This document shows, in pieces, positions 55,397-64,000 of a DNA stretch of 64,000 nucleotides. The position numbers were made by a program, and so were the translations under genes. The notes beneath the pieces were generated by a model. That model ran no database searches. It worked only from the letters and a program-made list of their open reading frames with translations, and was not told the origin of the DNA. The stretch's first letter is position 1. Each line of letters begins with the position of its first letter. Origin of the DNA: Terfezia claveryi (taxonomy: Eukaryota > Ascomycota > Pezizomycetes > Pezizales > Pezizaceae); contig WHUX01000096.1 in assembly GCA_015179025.1 (NCBI GenBank), positions 62,001 to 126,000 of the forward strand, written 5' to 3'.

Positions 55397-56570
55397 GCAT
55401 GATTGATACGGCTTTCATACCTGTTCCTTGGTCAAGCCAGTGTGTGATGAAGTAGTCCTTGTTGTCTTCCCATCTGTCGCTGATGTGCTTCTCTTCAATG
55501 AGCTTGTTGAGGGTCGGTTCGATCCTTGTGTTGAAGTCATTGATGGTAGGTTTCTTCTCCTTGCAAGTAGAAGCATTATGTCCTGAAAACTTACAGAAAT
55601 CACAACGCTGTCTGGAGGTCTTGGTATCTTGAATGAAAGAGGGTAAATCTTCGTCAATGGCTACTCGCTTTTTAGAACGAATGGTGACGGCGGCGGTGTT
55701 GATTGGAATTGCGTTGCTGCTGCTAGCGGTTGCAGCTGGTTGTTGAGGTGCATTCTATGGTTGTTGTGGGGCAACAGGAGTATTCATGATCTCCTGTTCC
55801 ATTTGTCGGTTGGTCATCTGTTCGGTAGGGTTACTGAACTGAATGCTGGGTTGGAGAGTGGGTTGTGTCGGCTTGTTGGCGATCCATCTTTTTGCCCATT
55901 CTCCGATTTCCTGGATAGCTTCTTCTCGGCTGAGAGCTGGTGGAGGTGGATAAGCTGGCGTTTGTTGTACTGGTGCTAGTTCCTTTTGAGGCTCATTTGC
56001 GGCTAGGATATGCGCAATACGAGTCATAAGGAATTCCTTCTCCTTCTTAAGAACTGAGGCTGTCAGGTCACAGTTCAAACTGCCATGTCCGTGGTGGTTG
56101 CAGATTGCACATGTTTCGACGGTGAACATGCGGTTGTTCATGGCGTGGGAGCTGCCATGAACTGGACAGTAAAAATCACGGCAAAAGGACCAGTGCATCC
56201 TTTTGTGTTGTTGCCAATTGCTATGAGCCAGGTCGATAGCAATTTCTTTCGCTTCTTCAGGAGCGAGGGTATTTTGTTGTGCGTTTTCAGAAGATGGAGG
56301 CCTATATCTTAGTCCAAGAACTGTTAAGGGTTTATTCTTGTTTATATTGGGTACACGATCATACCCACTGAAAACTTCTTCTGGTATAGTAGATAGAGTC
56401 TCATCGTCTGAGGACTCTTCTTCCTTCATCATGTCATATTCGCTTTCTTCATCCTGGATGCCCTCGAAGTATGGACAGAAGATATGGTGTCCAAGTTCTT
56501 CGGCTCTTCCATGACATTTGTTGAAGTCGCAGTTGACATGCTTGAAATTAATAGCTCCGCGAGACACCAA
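55362..56570 (-). pseudogene. Extra gypsy ORF with HCCHC motif and zinc knuckles, one premature stop
   Basis: 403-codon frame (402 residues plus stop) with a single in-frame TAG at codon 272 (a CAG-to-TAG type change in a PQQP-rich segment). It lies between RNase H and integrase, overlapping the former by 23 nt and the latter by 35 nt in a third frame. The N-terminus MVSRGAINFKHVNCDFNKC has H11-x2-C14-x4-C19-x8-H28-x3-C32, the same spacing as the three dispersed genes, and a following acidic stretch. Further possible zinc sites are C130-x4-C135-x2-H138-x3-H142, a CCHC knuckle C154-x2-C157-x4-H162-x4-C167, and a second knuckle CDFCKFSGHNASTC (about 323-336). The C-terminus is helical. Standard gypsy elements have nothing here. 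Role unknown; nucleic-acid binding is likely from the knuckles. Confidence 0.8.
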
Positions 56571-57090
56571 TTGTTCTGAGTAGAGGTTTCTGGTGATGGA
56601 AAGTTCTTAAAGCATTGGTAGAGATGTTGCGGTTGTAGGTGTGGTTAGGAGGATCGATGCTGTTGGAGATATAATCGTCCTTGGTGGTGGGAGTATCCAA
56701 GTATTTATGCTTTCTTGATAGAGCGTCTGCTATCAAATTTTCCTTTCCTGCAGTATGCTGTATGTCTGTATCAAATTCCATTAGGTAATCTTGCCATCGC
56801 CTCAATTTTTGACTTGCAGGCGTTTGAGTATGGAAGGTTACTAACGGTTTGTGGTCGGTAAGGATAGTGAACTTGTGACCTCTCAATTGTGCTTCAAAAA
56901 ATTTTAATGAGTCAATAATCGCTAATAATTCCTTTTGAAAGGTAGGATAATTGAGTTGTGCTGGATTAAATTTTCTAGAGTGGAAGCATGATGGTCTGAT
57001 GTGCGTAACGGTCCTTGACCTATCCAAGATCCTAGTCCTACATCACTAGCATCACAGACTAAATATTTGGGTTCAGTAGATTCATTATTC
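56548..57090 (-). pseudogene. gypsy RNase H domain
   Basis: RPSCFHSRKFNPAQLNYPTF, EKELLAI-like QKELLAIIDSLKFFEAQLRG, HKFTILTDHKPLVTF and GKENLIADALSRK are the standard gypsy RNase H blocks. A frame change separates it from reverse transcriptase near 57090. Confidence 0.9.
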
Positions 57091-57097
57091 CAGGGTT

Positions 57098-58631
57098 TTA
57101 AAACATGTGGGGAATTACGAGTTCCTTGAGTTTTTCAAACGCTGCGTTATGAGTATCTGTCCATTCCCATTTCTTTGTTTCTCCTTGCAGTTCTGACAGG
57201 GTGCTTGCATACGATGCCAAGTCAGGAATAAATCTGCTGAGATAATTAACTATTCCAAGGAATCCTCTAAGATCCTTTTTTCTTGTAGGAGTCGGAAATG
57301 TTAATATAGTAGTCCTCTTCTTCGGGTCTACATGTAATCCATCTGATGTCAAAACGTGTCCTAAGATTTCCAATCTTGGAGTAAAGAACTGGCATTTGCT
57401 TTCTTTGAGATAGAATTTCTCATCCTGTAGACGTTGAAGTACTTTCTTCAATAATTCTACATGTTCTTCATACGTTTTAGAGAATATAATAATATCATTA
57501 ATATAGATGATTAAATTTTTATAGACCATGTCCTTAAAAATTTCATGCATAACGCGAACCATGGTAGCTAGGTGCGTTACGATCCCCTTGTTGCATAACT
57601 CTACTTCTGAAATATCCCATGTGACATAAAAAGGTAGAGTGTTGCTCAGATTCTTCATCTTCCTAATATTAAAAAATCCGTCGGCTAAGTCGACCTTAGT
57701 CCAAATGGGATTCTCCGCTACTAGTTCAATTGCTTCATTAATATCTGGCAATGGGGTGTGATCCGGTTCGACGGCTAAATTGCGGTCTCGACAGTCATTA
57801 CATGTCGGCTTCTTCCGGTTTATCTCGTTTAGGGATAGTGAACATGACTACAGCATTTGTGTCATTTTCTACTCTATATATGCGACCTGATGCTTCTTCT
57901 TCGACTAATTTGTCATGGATTTGTTGTCTAAATCGATGTCCTGAGGGTCGCCATTTTGGTATCCAAGTAGCTCCTGCTTTTGGTTTGATAGAGTGATTAA
58001 TTTTTCTTAGTGGCGGTAATTCCCGTGGAATTGTCTTGGGAAATAATAAGGGAAACTCCGTTACAGGGTTGAATTGTTTCTGTACCGTAGAAACAGCTGT
58101 CACGAGTTCTCTTTCTGAATCGGTTTCGTCTGCGTCACTAATATTTTCCCAATTATCCGGTTCACTATAATCTGTGACTGATTCACAGCTGACCTGTGTA
58201 TACGCTGATCTTATACCATTCGCCATGGTTCTAGATCCCTTCCATACACTTAGCTGGAATCGTGGAATGTTTTCCGGTTGGATAGTAACTGGTTCCTGAT
58301 GGGCAGGAATTATTGCTCGCACTTTGCTGAGAGCAGGTTCTCCTAGTATCATGTCCCATCCAGTCAAATGAGCTACATAGAACGTTCGTTCTTCTACATA
58401 ACCTATCCAATCAAGTTTGATAGTACAAGCTTTGTCTATCGTTCCTTTTGAGCCTTTAATTGTAGTACTTAATGATTTCTTCTCGATACTTCTAGTTGGT
58501 ATTTTGTATAGGTGTACAAATTGAGAATTGATTAAGTCTCCTCCCTTCGTTTGGAGATCAATTAAAGCTAGTGCGGGGTGTTCGTTAGCTTTAACGAATA
58601 CCTTGCTAAAATCTGGTACCTGTCTTGACAA
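57098..58631 (-). pseudogene. gypsy protease and reverse transcriptase
   Basis: Protease: ALALIDLQTKGGDLINSQFV, with the active Asp in IDLQT (a fungal variant of DSGA), then GWDMILGEPALSK. Reverse transcriptase: HDKLVEEEASGRIYRV and FTIPKRDKPEEADM, a frameshift near 57800, then IWTKVDLADGFFNIR and the active site YINDIIIFS (family YIDD; the first Asp is Asn, a G-to-A change after T). RGFLGIVNYLSRFIPDLASY follows. Inactive as read. Confidence 0.9.
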
Positions 58632-60482
58632 GGGTCGTTCCTTGATTTTATCCTTGTTGTTTTTATCCTTGTGGCTATCGGCATAGCTAAATCTTGTGCG
58701 GCTGTACGCATGGGTACCTTATTTTTTCGTTTCCTACAGTCCTTGTAGGAGTGTCCAGGGTTCCAACACCATAGACATTTCTTGTCTTTAATTAATTGCA
58801 TCTTCGTCTTCTGATCCAATTTTTTTGTGATGGTGTCCCAATCTGAGTCCTTCCGATTTTCTGTGTTGGGTTTGGTGTTGGGATTGCTGCTAGGATTAAA
58901 TCCTGTTTTTTGTCGTTGATTCTGGTCCCTGCGTGGACCGTGACTTCGATTTTCATTCCGAGGGTGTTGTCGTCGGGATGTATTTGTTGTGGATGGTGGG
59001 GCAATATCCTTTTGGAAGCTTCATATGACTCCGCTTGATGTACGAGCTGATCATATGACCATTCTTCTTTGATTAAAGGAATTAATGTAGCTGACATGTA
59101 TGGCGGCAGGTGATTAAGAAACTTTCTTCTTTTTACTTCCTGCGATATTGATTGTTTGCCATCCTTGTCAATCAATTTGATTTGCATTTCAGTAAGCCAG
59201 TTGGCAAACTGTTTGATTCCCATGTGACGTCCGTCCTTGTATGGTGTGGCTGTCTCCCATCGTTTCCACAAAATGTCCTTACTAGTAGAGGGTATCAGAA
59301 AATCCCTTAGCGCTAGTATGAATCCAAAGAATGTCGCATTCTTTCCTTTTTCTCTTAGGAATTGATTATAAGTAGTGAGCGCGCTCCCTTCCATTCTGAA
59401 TCCAACAATTTCCAGAGCTGAAGCGCCTTCTAAATCTATTCTTTTGAGAACAAACCAACGTTGCATTGCTGTGGCCCAAGAGTCAAAATATTGTGAGTCT
59501 TGCCATTTTTTGTCTTCTCCTCTTAATTTTTCTGGCATATCAATCTTTATTCCTTTTAAAGCATTCGTTGCTTTATGGTTACCCGTTGTAACCATTCCTG
59601 TTGTAGATTCCCATTGTTGGTGTTCAACTGATTTTCCTCGTTTGGGTTTTCTTTTAAGAGTTTGACTTGCAACTGACGATGCCTTATCAGAGTCCGAGCT
59701 ATCATCTCCGCTATCATCGGGGTCTCGTCCTCCTCCTTGTGTTTTCTGCTGCTGTTGGTCTAGTCCTGTATCTAGATCATCATCGTCTTCTGGTAATTCT
59801 ATATCTTCTGGTGGTTGGTCTTTGTCGTCTGGTTCTTTGGCTGACCCAGTCCTCCTTTCTGGTGTCTCAGGTGCTCGACCTTTGCCTTTCGATTGATCTT
59901 TTGGTGTTCTCAGGAACGCTCCTGGAAGTTCTTTGCTAGGATTGAAAAAATCCTCCGCGGTATGTGCTGATTCTTCTAGATGAGTGCCGCTCATCATGAA
60001 TGCCATTATTTCTTCCCAGTTATTTATTACCCAATTCGGTTTCCTTAAAAGTGGAACAACAGGTTTCCTTAATTCTTTACTTAAAAATGCGTTCATTTCT
60101 AAGTCTTCTTCTTTGAATGGGTAAGGTGTTAGCCATAAGTAGTGTTTTGCTACGGCTTCCATTAAGAGTCGAGTATCATCAGGATGATACTGTTGGGCAT
60201 GTCCCATTGAGCGAGTATATTTCAAAATCTCCTCAATTGTTGGAAGATGTCTTCCCAAAATTCTTCTGGTGCGAGAGGTAAAGCCATACTAAAATATAGT
60301 TTGGTTCCTGCTCCACCTGGTTCTCCTATTTCTATATCGATGGGCAGATTTATTTCCCCTTCTGTGTTAGGAACTATAAATCTGGTCTTTCTGGGAGTTT
60401 CTTCTACTAATTTCTTAATATCTTCGGGTAACATAGTTAACCGTCTCGACCTCTTAGTCTTCTTACTAAGTTCAGACGCCAT
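58568..60482 (-). pseudogene. gypsy gag with zinc knuckle
   Basis: Starts MASELSKKTKRSRRL at 60482. A frameshift near 60250 moves into the long 58792-60258 frame (IEEILKYTRSMGHA; acidic DDDLDTGLD linker; capsid-like FLNHLPPYMSATLIP and LVHQAESYEASKRIL). Another shift near 58870 leads to KCLWCWNPGHSYKDC (CX2CX4HX4C). gag forms the particle and binds RNA. At least two frameshifts inactivate it. Confidence 0.88.
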
Positions 60483-60483
60483 T

Positions 60484-61011
60484 ATGTCTGATTTCGTCGT
60501 CTGTCCGCAACCAAATGCAGCTGGTTATGCGATACGATCGTCGAGTTACTTTTCTTCTTTGGCACCTTTCTGTGCTGATGGTGTGGTGGCTGATGATCCT
60601 TATGATCTCCGTTCGACTGACGGTTCTGTTGGCTCGGTGGCTCACGAGGCTGGTGAGGCTGGATGTCAGGATCCTGATGTTTCTTATGGTCCTGGTTTTT
60701 CTTCGTCTACTGGTCTAGAATCTAGTTCTAGTTCTTCCGGCAAGAGTGTCACGTTTTCTGATTGGTGTGTTGAGGTAGACGTTGGGGGCGCAGAGGTATT
60801 GGTAGAGATGTCTGGGCCTAAGGAAGGTTCTGATGGAGGTAATTCTTTTCTGGAGGAAATGGCTGCAGTGGAGGCAGCGAGATTTGAGCCTTGGGATTGT
60901 GACGCTTGGTTGTTTAGACCAATTATTCCTGGGACCTGGGGGCCGGTTTTTCAATGGTGTACTGGATTTACAGGTACAGATGTAATGGCGGTTGCCAGGA
61001 GTGCAAGATGA
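60484..61011 (+). CDS. Antisense ORF in gypsy leader
   Basis: 175-codon open frame on the strand opposite to gag. It starts MSDFVVCPQPNAAG at 60484, next to the gag ATG at 60482 (divergent, abutting). The frame is also open back to 60247 across gag. Composition is Ser/Asp/Gly-rich in the middle (GFSSSTGLESSSSSSGKSV), and it ends with a Trp-rich block (WDCDAWLFRPIIPGTWGPVF, QWCTGF). No domain recognised. 175 codons without a stop in a region not coding on the other strand is unlikely by chance, so it may be a true accessory gene. Antisense ORFs in leaders are known for a few plant LTR elements. Confidence 0.4.
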   Translation: MSDFVVCPQPNAAGYAIRSSSYFSSLAPFCADGVVADDPYDLRSTDGSVGSVAHEAGEAGCQDPDVSYGPGFSSSTGLESSSSSSGKSVTFSDWCVEVDVGGAEVLVEMSGPKEGSDGGNSFLEEMAAVEAARFEPWDCDAWLFRPIIPGTWGPVFQWCTGFTGTDVMAVARSAR

Positions 61012-61313
61012 GTTGTCGATCTTATTGGGAAAAGTGTTGTGAACGAGGGTGGGATTGTTTAATATGGGATACCACTGCCCGTTAGAGCTCTGCTTAGCTT
61101 GCTTCTAAGTCTTTTGTTGATGTACTGCAGTTGAGAGTCTGATGTCTCGTTTGTTGGATTTTTTGTTGGCTAGCTAGTTGAATAACGATATCGATTTTAT
61201 ATGTGCACTTGGGTGTCGAATTGTATACACTTGCGTGAGTGTAATAAAGGTATCCGAAGGTTGATCAGGCCTTGGATTTAAGAGTAAAGATTAGGTAAGT
61301 AAGTTAAAAAAAA

Positions 61314-61992
61314 TGTAATGAATGGTACTAGACAGTATTCATTCGGTACCGTTTATACAATCTATATCCGTAGGCACGGACGTTTGTGTATTTCGGTTCT
61401 GCTGAGGTAAGACCTCAGAAGGGTAGGGAGATTACTATGTGGGACGTTCCCGAAGGGAACAGTAATTAACTGGTGTAATCTATCTTATATGATTTGTGCT
61501 ATCTAAGCTATATGATCTTGATCTGATCGGAATATAGGCTTGCTTGCTCTGAAGGCTTGCTTGGTTGCTTCTTGTCTTTCTGTGGATTCCAGAGGGAATC
61601 CAGCGGCCTATTTATACTCCTCTGAGATCTGATGACTAAGGAAATAAATACAATAAAGGGTGGCACACCAGAAGGTGGTGCGCTGTACAAAAGGGGTCAT
61701 GTGGCCATAGTAATGAGTCACACGCCATAAACGATGGTCATGTGGCCATAGTAATGAGTCACACGCCTTAAACAGAGGTCACGCGGCCATAATGAGGGTG
61801 TCTTCATATGGCAAGTGCCATGGAACTTCCCATGGCAGATTCCGCGTGCTATGGACGCTTATAAAGCAATAGGAGGTGGTAGAAGGCTAGTCCTTCAACC
61901 GAGAGCTTAGTTACATAAACATAGTAGTAATATAGGAAATACAAAAGTATATAATCAATTATATAAGCAATGAGATAACGTTCTCCATTACA
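61314..61992 (-). repeat. gypsy 5' LTR
   Basis: 679 bp, identical in length to the 3' LTR. No standard tRNA primer site is evident next to it (the adjacent minus-strand sequence is TTTTTTTTAACTTACTTACC), so self-priming as in Tf1-type elements is possible. Confidence 0.95.
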
Positions 61993-62015
61993 TCAATAAG
62001 ATCAGCCAGTTCCAC

Positions 62016-63355
62016 TCAATTAATCACTGCATCCTTTGATCTTAGGCACAAGGTTGCCTGTCTGACCTGTCGGTGTAGCTCAGCCGTGTTGCGTGGTGTA
62101 GGGGGTTCAAGCGGGGGATCGACAACATGAGTTCTTGGTAGTGCTTGTCCATGCGTCAACTTGTCTAAGACATGTCGTGGATTGTGTGGAATAAGACCTG
62201 CTCCCCGCCAAGCACTAAGAATATTCTTTTGGGTATATGTTGTATTGCATGCCTCAATAAGCATTGGAAGAAAATTGCCTTTGTTAATTGCAACATTACC
62301 AAAGCGAACAAGCTGATCAACCTGCTTTCCATATGCCTTCTGTAGTGGTGAGAATAATCCGACATCAAGTGGTTGTAGGAGATGGGTAGAATGCGCCGGA
62401 AGACAGTAGGCAATGATATTGACGCTGAAGCAGAACTCAATAAACTCTATCGTAATATAAGACTCATGACCATCCACAATTAGTAAACGATAACCTCTAT
62501 TTTTTACCTCCTTCGACTCTTTTGTACACTCATAAAAATGCTTGATCCATTCCATCCCTAAGGTATGACTTGTCCATCCTTTTTTTGATACACTAAACTT
62601 CCACCGATCACAATCAACCTCTGGATGTTTTAGAGATTGATACCAGCCCATATAGTGCCCAGCTCCTTTATAGATAATGAATGGAGGCAATACAATCCCT
62701 TCTCCACCAATTGCTTCTACAACAGTAATCATTTTACGATTTCCATCAGTTGCCAGCTTGCCAGTTATTCCACGACCTCGTCTTAAGCAAATAACCTTAG
62801 CACGATCTGAAATACCTTAGCGAAACCCCTTCTCATCTATATTGTAGGTTGTAGTATCAGTAATCCGATATAGGCACTTAAGCTGTATAAGCTTATTAAA
62901 ATGATCTCGGATAATTCCTGGATCACTAGCTTTGATCTGCTTCTTATCGAACTGGCTGCTGAACTTTGAAACTAATTGTGGGTGACAATCAAGGAAGCGT
63001 GTAATCCAATTTTTGCCCACTGTAGAGCTTTCATCCCATTTTTTTCCCTTTAATAATGCAACACCTTCCTTAACATGTGCTATACGCGGAGGAAATCCCC
63101 ACTCCTCTAATTTCAGGATCCACCATACAATAGCCTTCTCTTCTACTGGTATACACAACTGCTGTGATATATGTGACCTTACTCTGGATTCTCCACCATT
63201 CAGTCGTCTATACAATATTGTATATCTAAGTCCAAAGGCTTCTGCTGTTTTTCAGATCGATTTGTATTTCCCTCTTGAACTGCCACTATTGCTCGCCGGA
63301 TTCGGAGCTCCCGCTGGGCTTCCGATACCTGCTTTCGTTGCTTTAGCCTTCCCAT
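62016..63355 (-). pseudogene. pogo-like transposase, N-terminal and catalytic part
   Basis: ATG at 63355 (MGRLKQRKQ). A frameshift near 63250 is followed by a first helix-turn-helix (AEAFGLRYTILYRRLNGGES) and the CENP-B-type domain (VGKNWITRFLDCHPQLVSKF). The DDE core has its first Asp in YNIDEKGF, the second in LLIVDGHESY and the third in THLLQPLDVGLF; all three carboxylates are kept. TAA after KGFR (62817) and TAA after SKDAVIN (62016) are CAA-to-TAA type changes. The protein continues at 53022-52467 beyond the gypsy insertion. Confidence 0.9.
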
Positions 63356-63667
63356 GATATGCTTCAGGCCTTCTATACTCCCATATCAGCTTCTATATAC
63401 CACTAAGTAGGGTTTTCACATGTTATCTAAAACGTTTATACAGACCGGACAATTTTATTTCCAACACTCAGGCCACGTCCTAGATTCTTAGAAATGCGTA
63501 TTAGGCATTGGATATGGTGCGACAAACCCTATAGAGTTGAATGCTACAACTGGCGTTCAAATCCGTTGCGAACTGATGTTGTAATTACCCCGCAGCTGCC
63601 CACCACTGATCTGCGTGGGGGCTGATCCACATCCCTGTGATGATCTGCATCCCCGTGAAAGATGGTA

Positions 63668-64000
63668 GTGAGTCTATAAATAAGATGAATAGTGTCCAGT
63701 TGATTTGAATAGTTTAAACTGATGGAATATGAATATTGGGCCCTTCAACGTCCAGCAAGGAGGCTGTATAGGTAGGCGAAGTACGCCTCCAACGCGTTCC
63801 ACTCATACTCTTCTCCCTCTTCTCTCCTCCAGATCGGCTCATCCAGCTCTTCCCATTGTGAGGCACAGCCTATGAGCTCACGGCGTTGTTCCTGGTGATG
63901 AGGCAATGAAAGGCGACGTGGTATCCATCTTCAGTGGATGGTTGCAGTGTTGACATGCAGGCGAGTCTGTTTGGTAAATAGCCAGCTGTTGGAGGGCCCC
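63668..64000 (-). pseudogene. LINE C-terminal relic (runs off the window)
   Basis: Minus strand: CQHCNHPLKMDTTSP near 63950, then REKEYEWNALEAYFAYLYS and LLAGR, the same C-terminal pattern as DKEWDAVQAYFAYVFRSLAG at 51.7 kb. Frames are broken. Confidence 0.65.

Larger units (their letters stand above)
53028..61992 (-). mobile_element. Ty3/gypsy chromovirus with two extra ORFs
   Basis: 8965 bp with two 679-bp LTRs (TGTAATG...CATTACA). The 5-bp target duplication TCAAT is at 53023-53027 and 61993-61997. Coding is on the minus strand: gag, protease, reverse transcriptase, RNase H, an extra ORF, integrase with chromodomain. LTRs differ at about seven positions, all transitions (about 1%), so insertion is recent relative to the pogo host. 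gag and the protease/reverse-transcriptase region carry frameshifts; integrase is open. Confidence 0.95.
52415..63665 (-). mobile_element. pogo-like DNA transposon, split by a gypsy element
   Basis: The terminal inverted repeats start CCATCTTTCACGGGGA on both ends (52415 inward, and 63665 inward on the other strand), about 43 bp with roughly 38 matches. TA flanks each end (52413-52414 and 63666-63667). Removing the 8965-bp gypsy element and one TCAAT leaves 2281 bp, a normal pogo-family size. The transposase reads on the minus strand from 63355 to 52467. Confidence 0.9.

Noticed and set aside
59375..59939. Plus-strand ORFs opposite gypsy gag
   Set aside because: Shadows of gag; unlike the leader ORF at 60484-61011 they lie entirely over a coding strand.
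52415..63665. A link between this pogo element and the MITE at 46523
   Set aside because: Their terminal inverted repeats differ (CCATCTTTCACGGGG against CAGTATACTCTCG).

Overview
Organism and overall character. The window looks like a repeat-dense stretch of a filamentous ascomycete genome (Pezizomycotina). The few intact genes have short GT-AG introns (59-86 nt), three of them with CTAAC/CTGAC/CTAAT-like branch sites. The mobile elements are those typical of such fungi: a chromodomain Ty3/gypsy element, a Ty1/copia element, non-LTR LINEs, a pogo-type and a Tc1-type DNA transposon, and a MITE. Most inactivating changes are C-to-T or G-to-A, many in CpA/TpG context. I cannot name the species; a large-genome Pezizomycete is plausible but is inference only. 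Layout. 1-2 kb holds a 23-bp higher-order satellite and a C-poor minisatellite with an inverted G-poor arm. 2.4-3.9 kb is copy A of a dispersed unit carrying a small zinc-motif gene. 5.5 kb has a Tc1/mariner fragment. 6.6-8.6 kb is a LINE ORF1 joined directly to a LINE 3' tail. 10.0-10.8 kb is a LINE C-terminal relic. 11.1-15.9 kb is a decayed copia element with 124-bp LTRs. 16.4-17.8 kb and 19.3-19.6 kb hold two spliced host-like genes. 20.8-21.4 kb is an ankyrin pseudogene. 21.8-33.1 kb is a mosaic of LINE relics, truncated LINE tails, seven 94-nt tRNA-like repeats, one organelle-like tRNA-Val, and copy B of the dispersed unit. 34-36.8 kb has unassigned ORFs and more LINE relics. 37.2-39.5 kb is the largest host-like gene (768 aa after splicing) and 42.0-42.6 kb is another spliced small gene. 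44.6-46.3 kb is a second LINE ORF1 relic. 46.5-47.2 kb is a MITE with perfect terminal repeats. 49.4-50.8 kb is copy C of the dispersed unit. 52.4-63.7 kb is a pogo-like transposon split by a 9-kb gypsy chromovirus, resolved by a 5-bp target duplication. The window ends in a LINE C-terminal relic. Most unusual content. The three dispersed genes (2683-3132, 28232-28720, 50162-50626) are intact while nearly everything around them is broken. All share an N-terminal metal-binding-like motif H-x2-C-x4-C-x8-H-x3-C followed by an acidic stretch. The same motif with identical spacing opens an extra 402-codon ORF inside the gypsy element, between RNase H and integrase. That gypsy element also has an open 175-aa ORF on the opposite strand in its leader, abutting the gag start. 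Together these suggest a small, previously unnamed protein domain that moves between, or is shared by, a dispersed gene family and an LTR retrotransposon. The LINE/SINE tails are informative too: they end in short hairpins whose stems vary in a compensatory way, and several insertions of only 34-70 bp are bounded by 11-13 bp target duplications.
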